Source of the DNA: Patagioenas fasciata
Lineage: Eukaryota; Chordata; Aves; Columbiformes; Columbidae
Assembly: GCF_037038585.1 (NCBI RefSeq)
Contig: NC_092526.1
Span: 36,345,501 to 36,409,500 of the forward strand
Reading direction: 5' to 3'
DNA length: 64,000 nucleotides
In this document: piece by piece, positions 38,801 through 50,800 of the stretch
Numbering within the stretch: the first letter of the stretch is position 1
Layout of the letters: each line of letters begins with the position of its first letter
The notes under the pieces: generated by a model
Seen by the model: only the letters and a program-made list of their open reading frames with translations
The model's database searches: none
What the model was told of the DNA's origin: nothing
Made by a program: the position numbers and the translations under genes

Positions 38801-41800
38801 CCTTCAGGTGCTGTTGGAGAGCCAGGCAACACAGTAAGTTATCCTGAGGCATCTGTGTGACCTTGTCCTCCCTCTGCAGTGAGAGCTTGCCTTACTGATG
38901 TAAGCTGGCTGCACTGTCTCTCCTGAGGGGGGCCTGCCTGACCTTTTCTCAGGGAGGCTAAAAAAATTAGCCCAATGGCCCCTGACTAACCCTTCCCAGG
39001 GCAAAGAGAAATTGCAGGACCCAAGAGTCCCTGCTTCTCCATCACTCCCAGACCCAAGTGTTGCCATGACAATGTGGAAGGGACCATATCAGAGTGGGTC
39101 ATGGGGTGCAGAAAGATGGTGCTCCCCAAGTGCCCATTTATCCCGAGCCTGTGGTTAGTCCAGCATGCCATTGTGTCAATAATGCTGTGACATCTATGTG
39201 GCTCCATGGCGTGCAGGAAACCAAGTGCTGAAGCGGTCACTGTCACAGTAACCTCATTGGGAGGAGAGATGGTCTTGCACCACCGTCTCAAGAGCTGGTT
39301 TCTCCAGCACAGTCCCCTGCATGGCCAGAGAGCCCCAAGGAATATCCTCACACGCTCCCTCTGCTCTCCCCAACACTGTCTTGCAGGGATCACGTGGGGA
39401 CCCTGGTGACTTGGGCCCAAGAGGTGATGCTGGACCACCAGGGCCAAAGGTAAAGTCCCTGAATGCAGCCTGCGTTTGCAAGGGTATTTTTGTGTCTTTT
39501 GGTTGGTTGGTTGGTTGGTTTTCCCTAAAAAAAAAAAAAAAAAAAAAAAAGGCATTTTTCAATGCAGCAACTTGAGTGCCTCAGAAACTGAATGGCTCAA
39601 GCCTGAGCCTCCCTATAGGGCAGAGATGCAAGTCTTGCTCTGGCCAAGGCAGCTGTGATTACACCCCTTACCTTGCACAGATTCAGGGGTGTCCCTAGCA
39701 TGACATATCCACAAGATCCAGCCATTCCTGATGTTTCAGGGCCAGCCGCAGAAGTCCAGCCCCTGATGGTGTCTCACCCCGAAAGGGGATGAAGACGGCT
39801 CTGACTGTCACTGTCATCACCAGGTCAGAAAGGCTGGGTTTGGTTTCTGATGGGTCATTTTTTTTCTACCAAAGGGTGACAGAGGCAGACCTGGCTTTAG
39901 CTACCCTGGACCCAGAGGACCACAGGTATGTATGCCTTGTCCAGTGCAGACGTACATGCTGCGAGGAAACCTGTTTTGGTGGAGGTTGCTGTCGGAGCTG
40001 AACAGCCTGGGAGAAGAGGGAAAGAGGAAGAAAAAAATGTAAGGGTCAAATTACAAGCAATGGGGGAAAAAAAGTAAGGGAATGTAGATTTAAAAAGTCC
40101 CCTGTCAAGCTGCGTGAGTTTGCTAAAAGCACAATTTTATTATGAAATATAAGGATTTGGTCTATAAGCATTAAATTCTGAAAAACAATCTTATTCTCAG
40201 AGGTAAGAAGAATAGGAGGGAGGTGGAAGACTATATAGAATTCAAGTCACAAAACCAAATCTGAAAGTGTCAGAATTTCATGTAATGAAAGACACTGTCA
40301 CACTCTATCAGAAAGGAGTAAGTATTAATGTAAGAGGTAAAGACAGATTATATCAACCAAAGTTTTAATCACACACGTATCATAGACAAATCTCAAAATC
40401 TGTTGACATAATCTTCTTGCAGAGTACACATTGTGCTGTGCAATGCTTTTCTCCATCCTCAGCTTGATCCTTCAAGCTGAAGAAAGGCTCTTCAAATCAC
40501 ATTCAAGACATGAAGCCATGAATAAGGAAAAGACGGAAGAGTTTAAAAGAGATCAAGACTCACATATAAGAATAACTAATATATTTGAAATCATAATGTC
40601 AGTCATTTACTGCATTAACTGAGCTCTAACTTTCTTTCAAAAACATGAGGCCCGCAAAGGCAGGGAGTTGGGCGGCTGAACACCAGAACTGAACTTATCC
40701 ACAGCTCCATCAGCCTCATGGCAGCGGTGCTGGGGACCCCAGCCTCAGTGGGGCTGAAGATACATTTTCTGTTCAGTTTCGTGCTCCTCACTGCAAACTT
40801 CAGATCTGTGTGTGCATGGTGGGGGCTGTTACCGGCTAGGTGCTGACCTCTCCCTCCTCTCCCTTCGCAGGGTGACAAGGGCGAGAAGGGGCAGCCGGGA
40901 CCCAAGGTGAGTGTGTTTGTTTCCATCAACTGTTTTTTGTACCGACTGAAATGCCGAGCAGTTGCCACCTGAGCAGTTACACGGCTGAGGAGCCTTTCCT
41001 GCCAGCAACTGTCCTGGCTGTTCCCGCAGCAACGGAGCCTGGGTGGATCTCCTGAGCCCATCTCCTCTTGAAAACATCTGAAATAAGCTTTCCAAAACTT
41101 CTTTATTCTTAGTTAATGCCTATGTGAACACTGTTTATTTGCTCTGTGCTGAGCTGCTGTTTTGGAGGGTGCTTTCCAGGCCAGGCCAGTCTGTTTTTGA
41201 TGGCCTCATAGCAGTAAGTGCCTTTACCTGAGCACATTCAGATGTGTTCCATGCTGCATCTCTTTCTCCTTCCTTTGAGCAGGGAGGAAGAGGTGAGCTT
41301 GGACCAAAAGGCGCACAAGGGACCAAAGGAGAGAAGGGGGAACCGGTAAGCAGATTTCCCATACTGCCCGCAGGGTCAGTGTCCCCCTTCCACAACTCTC
41401 CCAGCTGTGCTGGGTATAGCACTGCTCACTCTCCTGCCTGCCCCATGTCCCCAGGCTCAGCTGTGGCAGGCTGGTGACTGTCCATCATAAAGCTGTGCCT
41501 GATGGGGGGGTCAGGAGGAGCCCCTGACAGCAGCGGCTGCATCACTGAGAAATATTTGACCCTTCTTTGCTTCCTCCCTAGGGTGATCCTGGCCCAGGAG
41601 GTGAGCCCGGACCTCGTGGTCCAACTGGTGAACCAGGCCCTGAGGTATAGTACCGTGTCTTTGTGCCTGCGAGTTGCTGCAGCTTCCCCCGCTCCTCCTC
41701 ACTTCTCCTTGACGTTCTGAAGCCCAGAGGACCCCAGTGGGTCTCCCTGCAGCAGGGCTTGCTTGAGGGGACACCAGCTGCCAGATGAGTCTGCTGGCTC

Positions 41801-44800
41801 CCAGCGAGGCTTTCCTACCCTTCCCATGGCAGATTTCTGCAAAAAGCCACGGTTTTGGTGGCTTTGATATTCTCGCTCCTAAAAAGAGAACTCATGGGAA
41901 AACTGTGCCTGAAATCCCTGTGCTCTTCTTTACAGGGGACCCCTGGCCCACCAGGAGACCCTGGCCTGACTGTAAGTAGCTCTGCTTTGCAACCTTGTCC
42001 TCCTGGAGTGATCGTGGCTTTGCCATGCACAGCCTGAGAACAAAACAGGGCATCAGGTCCTGTCACTGCCCCACAGATGTGGCCTGTGGCTTCCCATGGG
42101 GGCCAAGGAAAGAGGAGAGGGGGCTGATGAGGGGATGGATGCTGTATATGAGGAGGGAGGCACTCACCCTGCACCTCTTTTTCGGCAGGACTGTGACGTG
42201 ATGACCTACGTGCGAGAGACGTGCGGATGCTGTGGTGAGCAGACCATCGTCTTTCCCCAGGGAAGGGAATGACCACTCGAGCGATGAGAAAAGGGAGTCA
42301 CCAGAGGCTGCCTCCTTCTTCAGAAGGTCCCTCGAGGGAGCTCTGCCCCATGAGCTGCCCTTTGCACTGAGCCGCCATCACAGTGGGCTCCTTGCTGCTC
42401 TGCACAGCACTGCACCCTGCAGAGGAGACACCACGGGAAATCCTTCCCTGGTCATCCCAGTCCCAGCCCACCACTGAGTGTGGTGGTGCCACAAGGGCAG
42501 CCAATCTTACCTCCCAAAATTTAACTCTGCCATCGCAGGAACAGTGAGCTGTAGTAGAGAGTTGCATGGTCCAGATGATAGGTTAGCGTGCATTACACAG
42601 CAAGATTAAAAAGGTTTCTTCCCATATACCTTGACAGAAAAATGCATGTAAAACCCTCCCTATGCTGCTGGCTGCAGGCAGCACCACGAGCTCTGTGGAT
42701 GCTTGGTGTGATGCTAACTGACTTCTTCTGCCCTGGTGGCTCTCGTTCCCACCATCACTGACCTTTGTGTTTTCCTCCTTTTGTCCCTCTCCCCAGACTG
42801 TGAGAAGCGCTGTGGTGCCCTGGACATCATGTTCGTCATAGACAGCTCAGAGAGTATTGGCTACACCAACTTCACCCTGGAGAAAAATTTTGTGGTCAAC
42901 GTGGTCAGCCGGCTGGGCTCCATTGCCAAAGATCCCAAGTCACAGACAGGTCTGGATTGTGTGAGGACTGAGCAGGGCATGGGGAAAAGAAAGGTTCTTG
43001 GATCTTTCCAGCTGCCATGCTTTCTCTGTAGCTGTTCTGGTCTGCAAGCATCTGTCCAACGTTTTTGCAGGAGTTTCTGCTTTTCTCCCTTCCACCCTTA
43101 GTAGGCCAGTCAGGCAGGCCTTTGCAGATACAAAAGTTTGCTGACTTTCTCTGCTTTTCACTGAGCATGCAAAGCCAAGTAACGTGACACTTCATCGGCA
43201 GGTGCCCGTGTTGGGGTGGTGCAGTACAGTCATGAGGGGACCTTTGAAGCCATCAAGCTTGATGATGAGCGCATTGATTCACTGTCGAGCTTCAAGGAAG
43301 CAGTGAAGCGCCTGGAGTGGATCGCTGGAGGCACCTGGACGCCGTCTGCCCTTCAGTTTGCCTACAACAAGCTCATCAAGGAAAGCAGGCGAGAGAAAGC
43401 CCAAGTGTTTGCTGTGGTGATCACAGATGGGCGCTACGACCCCCGGGATGATGACAAGAACCTAGGGGCTCTGTGCGGTAGAGACGTGGTCGTCAACACC
43501 ATTGGCATTGGAGACATGTTTGATCAGCCAGAACAGAGTGAGACCCTGGTCTCCATTGCCTGCAATGAACCCCAGCGAGTCCAGAAGATGAGGCTCTTCT
43601 CAGACCTGGTGGCAGAGGAATTCATTGACAAGATGGAGGACGTGCTCTGCCCAGGTCTGTACCTGTCCTTGCACAGTTCTTACTGGAACTGGAGTTTTCT
43701 CTCCCAGGGTTTGGGGTGGAGGGCACATATGGTGTGTTGCAACCATTGCGGAGATGTGTCCCGCCAGGTTGGCCCATAGCTCATAAGTTGAGTCATTCAA
43801 GGTGGGGGCTGTCCTTTCTGTAGCCGTGGATGAACAGTCCTTCCTCAGGCACGTGCTGGCCTTTTGGGGCAGTCCTTTGGAGTCCTTTTCCCCTTGTGAA
43901 GTGTCCTTATCCTGCCACCCCAAGTGTGCAAGCTGTGGAGGGGGGTGGCAGCACATCACTCAGTTTTCCTTGTTTCTTTTCCTTCTAGATCCACAGATCG
44001 TCTGCCCTGAGCTACCCTGTCAGACAGGTAAACATCATAAGTAGCTTCATGCCTTCTGCACCAAGTGGTAGGTCCAGGGGAGGGTGAAAAAGACTCGGGA
44101 TTGGGAGGGGGGTGTGCAAACCTGTTCATTCCCTCTGGATAGCAGGATTTTGGAAAATAGTATTACTTTGCATGAGAAGAGGCTCTGGGTTTTCATCTTC
44201 TGCTCTTTTCCTGTCTCTCTGAGCTCTCTGTGCAAGTATGTGTGCACCGAGTTTGTGCACCAGCACGGCTCAGCCCTGGTATTTCTCCCTGTCCCAATTT
44301 CTGGGAGCAACCAGATTTTGACCTCCAGACTTGGCAATTAATTTCTCACTTGTTCCATGTCTCTGTTGTACACCAAGTCAAAACCTCCTTGCTAAACTCT
44401 CCCACCCGCACTGGACAGGATGCTCCCTGGGACTGTTTGGAAAATGACAGAGTAGTGGACCAAAAGCTTTGGCTTCTCTAATGATGGCTGTATTTAATTA
44501 ACGATTAACTCAGGGTGTTGGATTAAAGGAAAAAGGCTGTAAGGATCCTGTGGTATAAAGGAGACTGCTACTGCTCACTGCAGGTAGCTTTACTTGATTA
44601 CATTTTGCTCACTAAGGGGCAGATCTGCCATGTGAATTCCTAGAGATCCTGTCTGAGTCTCTGTGCCTATTTAAATACAATAGATGCACTATTTGCTGAT
44701 ATACACAAAGCTTACAGGGGACAAAGTTTTGCCAATTCTTGCAATTTTTGTCTCTACTCTTGCCATGAATGTTTTTGTGAAAGTCCCCAGCTTCAACTCA

Positions 44801-47800
44801 GCGTTATACAGAATCTCAGATTTCATTTTCAAAGAAGTCACTTCATTTCCATACAAAGCAAAGGAATCTGAAGATAGAAAAAATAGGATTATTCTCATCT
44901 TAAGTTTTTCACTAGTATTTTGAGTATTTGCACCTGCCCATGCACAGAGCACAATGTCCAGCCAGGTTGCTGAGCTCCCCTGCAGTGTCCTCTGAGGAAC
45001 TTCGTCCTGCCGATCCATGCAAAAGGAGGTGACTTCCCCATGCCACACTGGTGACTGCTAAGGTGCCTTCAAAGCTTTTGGTCTTTGCAGACTCTCCATT
45101 TTTGAGGAACACTGCAGGAGAAAGACTGACCCAAGCAATGACACACTCATGCTCTCCTGGGCTTGGGCCATCAAAACCCTCCACAGCAAGGTGAAGTTGG
45201 CGTTCCTTTCCCTGCTGTACACTTGGGTGTTTCTGTCCTGATGCAAGGTGAGAACTGGTGCCTGACAGTCCTGAGGACCAGGACAGAAATGGCTTTAGGA
45301 GGCATCTGAGAGGGTCCCCTCGTGGGTGAATCCCTCAAGTCATGCCATAGGCAGGCCAGATCAAGTGCAGATCCTACACTTGTGCTCCAGAGGACATGGG
45401 AGGTGTAGTGACGTGGCTGGATAGGTGCAGACCTCCTGTGAAAGTGCCAGTATGCCCATCTCAGCATGGGCAAAAGTTGTCCTGGTGCACAAGTATCTGT
45501 TCTAGGCATGGTAGATTAAGTTTTAAGTGATACTCAGGGATTCAGGGGCCTTTTGGCAACGGGACTTCCACCCAATGCACTGGATGGTCCATGATGTGTT
45601 GCTGTCATCGTTTAGAAGGATTTGCAATGACCACGCTTGCCCAGTGGCAAGGGAACATGTTGGATGGAATGTAACGTAAGGCATATGGGAGAGCCTGAGG
45701 CTTCTCTGCTCAGTGCTCAGCTTCCTCTGGTTCTCTGAGTACAGCTCAAGGGTTGGTGGCGATTCACATGCAAACCGTTTGGATGGAGACGGTGCCCTTC
45801 ACCAGGTGTCTGAGCAAGCTTCAGGCACATCCAACACGTGTCCGGTTGTAGACAGGCCAGACAGGTTCAGGTCAGGGAGGCAGCTACACACAGCCCTGCT
45901 CTTGGCCCCATAGCTGTCAGAGTTGCAGTTCTGGCACTTTTAAGGAGCAGATCAATTGCTCATGCCAGGTACCCCAGCTCCAGCCTGGGTATTGTCAGCA
46001 GGGCACAGAGAGGGAGAGGTATTACACATACTCCAGATTCCTCTCTGCTGCTGTGCAGAGCCAGGCACATCACTGCTTCGGGTCCACATCTGCAGCTGAA
46101 AGCCTCAGGAAATCCACATTTTCGTGGTTTTGGGGCAGAGCCTTGTCTCCTTGTTATTGCCCATTGATTACTGGGGTGCTGACTGGATGCTAGAGTGCTA
46201 AATGGGTTAAATGCTTAGCAAATAGGAACTGACCACTTGCTTCAATAGAAACCGCATGATGCTCTGTGACAGTCTTTCTAACCTGCGCAGAAGGCTTTGC
46301 TTTGAGCTTGGGGATGTTATTTGAATTGAAGTTCAGCACAGCCAGGTGGAGACAGAGGCTCTTGGAGTCCTGAGTAGCCCATACACTGCATGGGAGCGTT
46401 GCACACTGCAGAGCCGTGACTCTAGCCAAAACACAGCAGGCTGAGTGCCAGGCAAGGAGTTCACATAATGCTGTCCCTTAGATGCTGTACAGCATCATGT
46501 GTATGGTTTGCATGTAACAGAGTTCAAAGCTATGTGATGGCTGAATCCCGTACACAGGAAAGAAGCTGGACCCCGTGGCCATCTTCCTGAGCGCTGCTCT
46601 TTCTCCATCATGCCTTTGCTGGATGAGTGGGAAGGAACTGGGCAGTTAAAGTTTCACATCATTTCCTGAGGTCTCTCAGTTAACGTACCATTGATTTTGG
46701 TGTGGATCCCACGGTTCCTCAGGCATTAAAGTGGCAGAAAGTTTTAAAATCTGGCTTTGGTCTTTACTTTTCTGTCCCTCATTAGCTCTGCTCTTCTCTG
46801 GCGCAGTGCACACAGGAAAGCGAGGTAGCATTCAGAGAGAGACACAACCATTGCTAGCAAGCCCTGAAAATATTCTTTTGACGCTCACTTGCAGATGACA
46901 GGAACCCTGGGAACGTAAATCCACTTATTTTCCGCCCCATGGAAGAGGGAGTCAACATAGATTTCCCCAGCACCATACATTCGATCGCACAGTTCCTAAA
47001 CTCCACGCGGGAAACCCAGGACCCCAGCATGTACACCCAGCTGGTGGCCACTTTGGCCTTTACCGCCGAAAAAGCCAAGTTTGCCACTGGAAATGAGCGT
47101 CAAGAGTGGATGGACTTGTTCATTGACACCTTCAAAATGGTGCACAGCGAGATTGTGGGGGACCCAGAAACCGTGCTAGGGCTTTGCTGACATCTCCATT
47201 AGAGATCGCATGAAGTGGGTGGAGGCAGAGGTTGAGCGGAGGTTGTAATTGTCTTTCCTCGAGTGCTTGTTTGGCAGAGGGGACAGGTACATTGGTAGAT
47301 GCTTTTAGTTTAGGAGAAACACGGTCAGTGAAATGGCTTGGTTGTGCTCAGCTGGTGATGTGACACAAGGGACAGTGCTCTTTGGCTTGGCTGGCTGGTG
47401 AGCATGGCAGCTTTCTCCAGTGTGTCTCCTACATGTATATTTGCTGACTGCTTCTGAAGCATCTTTTGCATCCTCTCGCTGGGTTACCGTGAGGGTTCGC
47501 TTCATGCAAACCACTTGTGTGGCAAGACTGGCAAAGCAAGGTGCATCTCCTCTCGCCATAGTGGGTGTCCCGGTACAATCATTTAATGGGCAGCTGGGAG
47601 TTTTGAGGCGGAAGAGCTAACAGTACGGGAGAGGGGGCAAGCCTGGCTTTCCATTGACAGCACTAAAACCTGGGCAGTGCTTCTCTCAGAAGCTGTATGA
47701 GCTCTCTCTGCCTTTTTCTCTGCTTGTACGTTTGTGTTTCTTCTGTCTTAACGAGCAACACGTACCTGTTCATATCCAAGATGTAGAGTTTGTGTAGGAC

Positions 47801-50800
47801 CAGGCAGTCCAAAGCAAAAATCCTTGACTGCACAGTCAAACCTCTGTGATACATTACATGAGCTAATTAAAAGCAAGTATTTAAACTTGTAGTATAACCC
47901 ATTCAATCCATGCCCAGTGCCAGTTTGGTTCAGAGAGACTACAGACCCACCACTTGTGCTGCGGGTACGTACGTTTAGAGAAGGAGTGATATTTCCATGA
48001 GCTCAGTTGCCCCTGGTTTTCACAGAAGGTTGGGCAGGTGGCTGTCATTCCTGCCTCCAGAAAAACTACTGCCCTCTCAAGCTGTAAGAAGAGAAAACAG
48101 CATTTTGTGTACAGACACAAGAGTAGAAGTGTTTACTGCCAGCAAGTGAATTTTGCAGCCTCTCTAACTGACATGATATTATCACAATAAAGTATACTGA
48201 GCAAATGTCATTTTTAATGATCAGAAGGGAGATGTACGGTCTTCAAAAATGTGGTCAGGACGTAGTGTTTCCAGGTGTGCAAAGTGGAGCCAGTTGCCAA
48301 GCTCAGGCACGGGAACTGGAGCTTGTTGCAGTGTTTTCAGCATCTGGGGCTTGCCAGCTGACAAGGCTAGAAGGCGTCTGGTGACAGGCACGCGGGGGAG
48401 CTGTTTGCGTCGCTCGGCACATGAGCAGGTCTGATGTACTGCACAAAAGCAGTCTTTCTCCCAAGGTTTCAGCACATTTTGCTCCCAGTCTATAGGGACA
48501 GGGAGCCCAGAAAACTCTGCTGTTGGCATATAACGAAGGGAAAATAGTTCAGAAAGCTTTAAATGGTGTGCTCAGAGTTTTAGGTGAAGGCGAAAGGATG
48601 AGCTGTCTGAGTCCAGATGCTAGTGTCTGGTTGTAATCCACATGTTCCAGATAGTCTGTGCCAAGCCCCCTGCTCTGTTTTCATTTTTACCCCAAAAGTA
48701 GCAGGTGTCTGAACTCAGAGTAGTTAAGCAGCTCCAGCCATGATGCTAGAGGAAAAGCCCCAAAGAAACATTGATCTGGAGGGAGCATCTCAGGGCTGGG
48801 ACATCTTGCTGAACAAGATGAGGATTCAGCAAGTCTTCAGCAAAGGGGGTTTAGACCTCATCACGCAGCGGCTGTTTATTTCATTTCCTTTGGAAATGTT
48901 TCCTAGCAAAGCAGTGCAAAATTGAAAGTTTTTGAGCTCTCAAAAACCTTCCGCTTGTTATGGGGGACGGGGAGAGGGAGGAAGGAGAGACAAAAAGTCC
49001 CTTTGCCTGAGCAGTGTTTGCGTTGGCCCTTGTTAGACAGAGGCAAGTAAGTGTAGTGGTGTTTTGCTAACCGCTCTGATAAAACCAGATTTCATCACAG
49101 CAGCAGTTCTTCCAGTGAAGCTCTTGGACAAGGGAAGGACACAGATCAGGGGTTGGGGAAAGGACAGACACCACCTCTACAAAGAAATGGGAGGGGTTGT
49201 GAAAGGGCTGGGAGGTCAGTCCCCATCTGTCACTTTCACCTCCACTGTCAACACTGTGAAACAAGGGAGGAAATACAAGTTACCCAGGTTTTAGAAGCAG
49301 CAGGAACGTGATGAGAATGGGTGGGGTCACTCTGCACAAGCCCATAACTAGATGCATTGCTAATGGCAGGAAAATCCATGGTATTTCTGCTTTTTGTGCT
49401 GTTAGATGTCCTCAGCTGTGTCCTAGCACACGGTATGCAGTACAGTGAGCTGCAGGCCTCCCTACCTTGCTGTAAGCTGCATGAGACGGACGAGTGCTCC
49501 AGTTAAAAGCATGATCTGAAGATTTTAATTGGCCTAATTTGTGGTGATGCCTCTCAGAGCTGATCTCCTACTTAAGGACGAGAATCTCGTTCCTTGCTGC
49601 AGAAAAGGGCCCTCGGTCTCCCAGAAACAAGCTGCAACCAAAGCGTGACACTGAGAGAGACAAGCCTGAGGTTTTGCTGCACTGCCCCGCAGCAGTTACT
49701 TTTCTGTGGGTTAAGTCCTATATAAAGGCATCTTATCACACAGCACAAAGGCAGCCCTCTCCTGAGCAGCAAGTGGTGTGTCTCCAGGGAGTGCTCCTGC
49801 AGTAGAGGCTGCGTAGAGAGCCACACGTACGTGATGCTCTCGCTAAAGCTCCATGGAACAATGCTGCTCTCAGCTGTGATCTGCTTAACTAGGAGCTCTC
49901 AAGGCTTGCTTTGGATCATGTGGGTGGCAGATGGATCTTGCTTGTCATCTCAAGAAACATGATTACAACTTGACAAGCATTGGGACAGACGGACTGGTAA
50001 CACTTCTCCAACACGATATGCAGTCCTCACCCCCACTCGCTCGCTTCCACCTGCTTTTGCAGACCCCTGTATAGGTTTTGGGACGTGTGGTTGCAAGGAA
50101 TATGCCTTCTTTTCCTCTTCCACAACTGCACAGAGCAGGTGAGGACTGGGGGTGTAGCTGCTGCCATGGCAAAGTATCCTTGTGGCAGCAGCACCTGCAC
50201 ACCAGGACCTGCAGCATCCATATACCTTTAGACAACATTTCTTAAAGAAGGCTGGGCAGAGGTGAGTACATACTGTTAATGCTTCAAAGGAGTGGGGTAT
50301 CACAGTTGAATTTTGAAATGCTATATTCAAAAAACTCATAGGGAAAAAAACATTGCTTGGAAATTAATTTCTGCTGCAGTCGGAACTGGGATTGCAGAGT
50401 CCTGTTGTTCACTGTAAGACAGTGTACAGTAAGCATCATTCAAGGCTTGCGATCATTGTAGATATGTTTTACAGTGCAGGCTAAGGAGAAGTGCCAGTCT
50501 ACAAGGTCAGGAAACATGATACAGAAACAACCATGGATTTTTGCAAAGTCTAACAAGTTCGGTTAAATCACAAGTACCAGCAGAAGTTCCTGCATTAGCT
50601 TTGACTGTTTTATCATTGATGGAAGTGGTGACAAATAGTCTGCGAGCTCAACAATATCTCCATCAGAGCTCCTGCTAGACTGTCTTGTGCCACTGGATTC
50701 AGGTTGGACACTGTCTCTGTAGTCTCAAGAGTGCATGTATCTATTTTTCTTAAAGTATAACTTTGCCATTTCCCAAGTGTTGACTACACACATAGTACTA

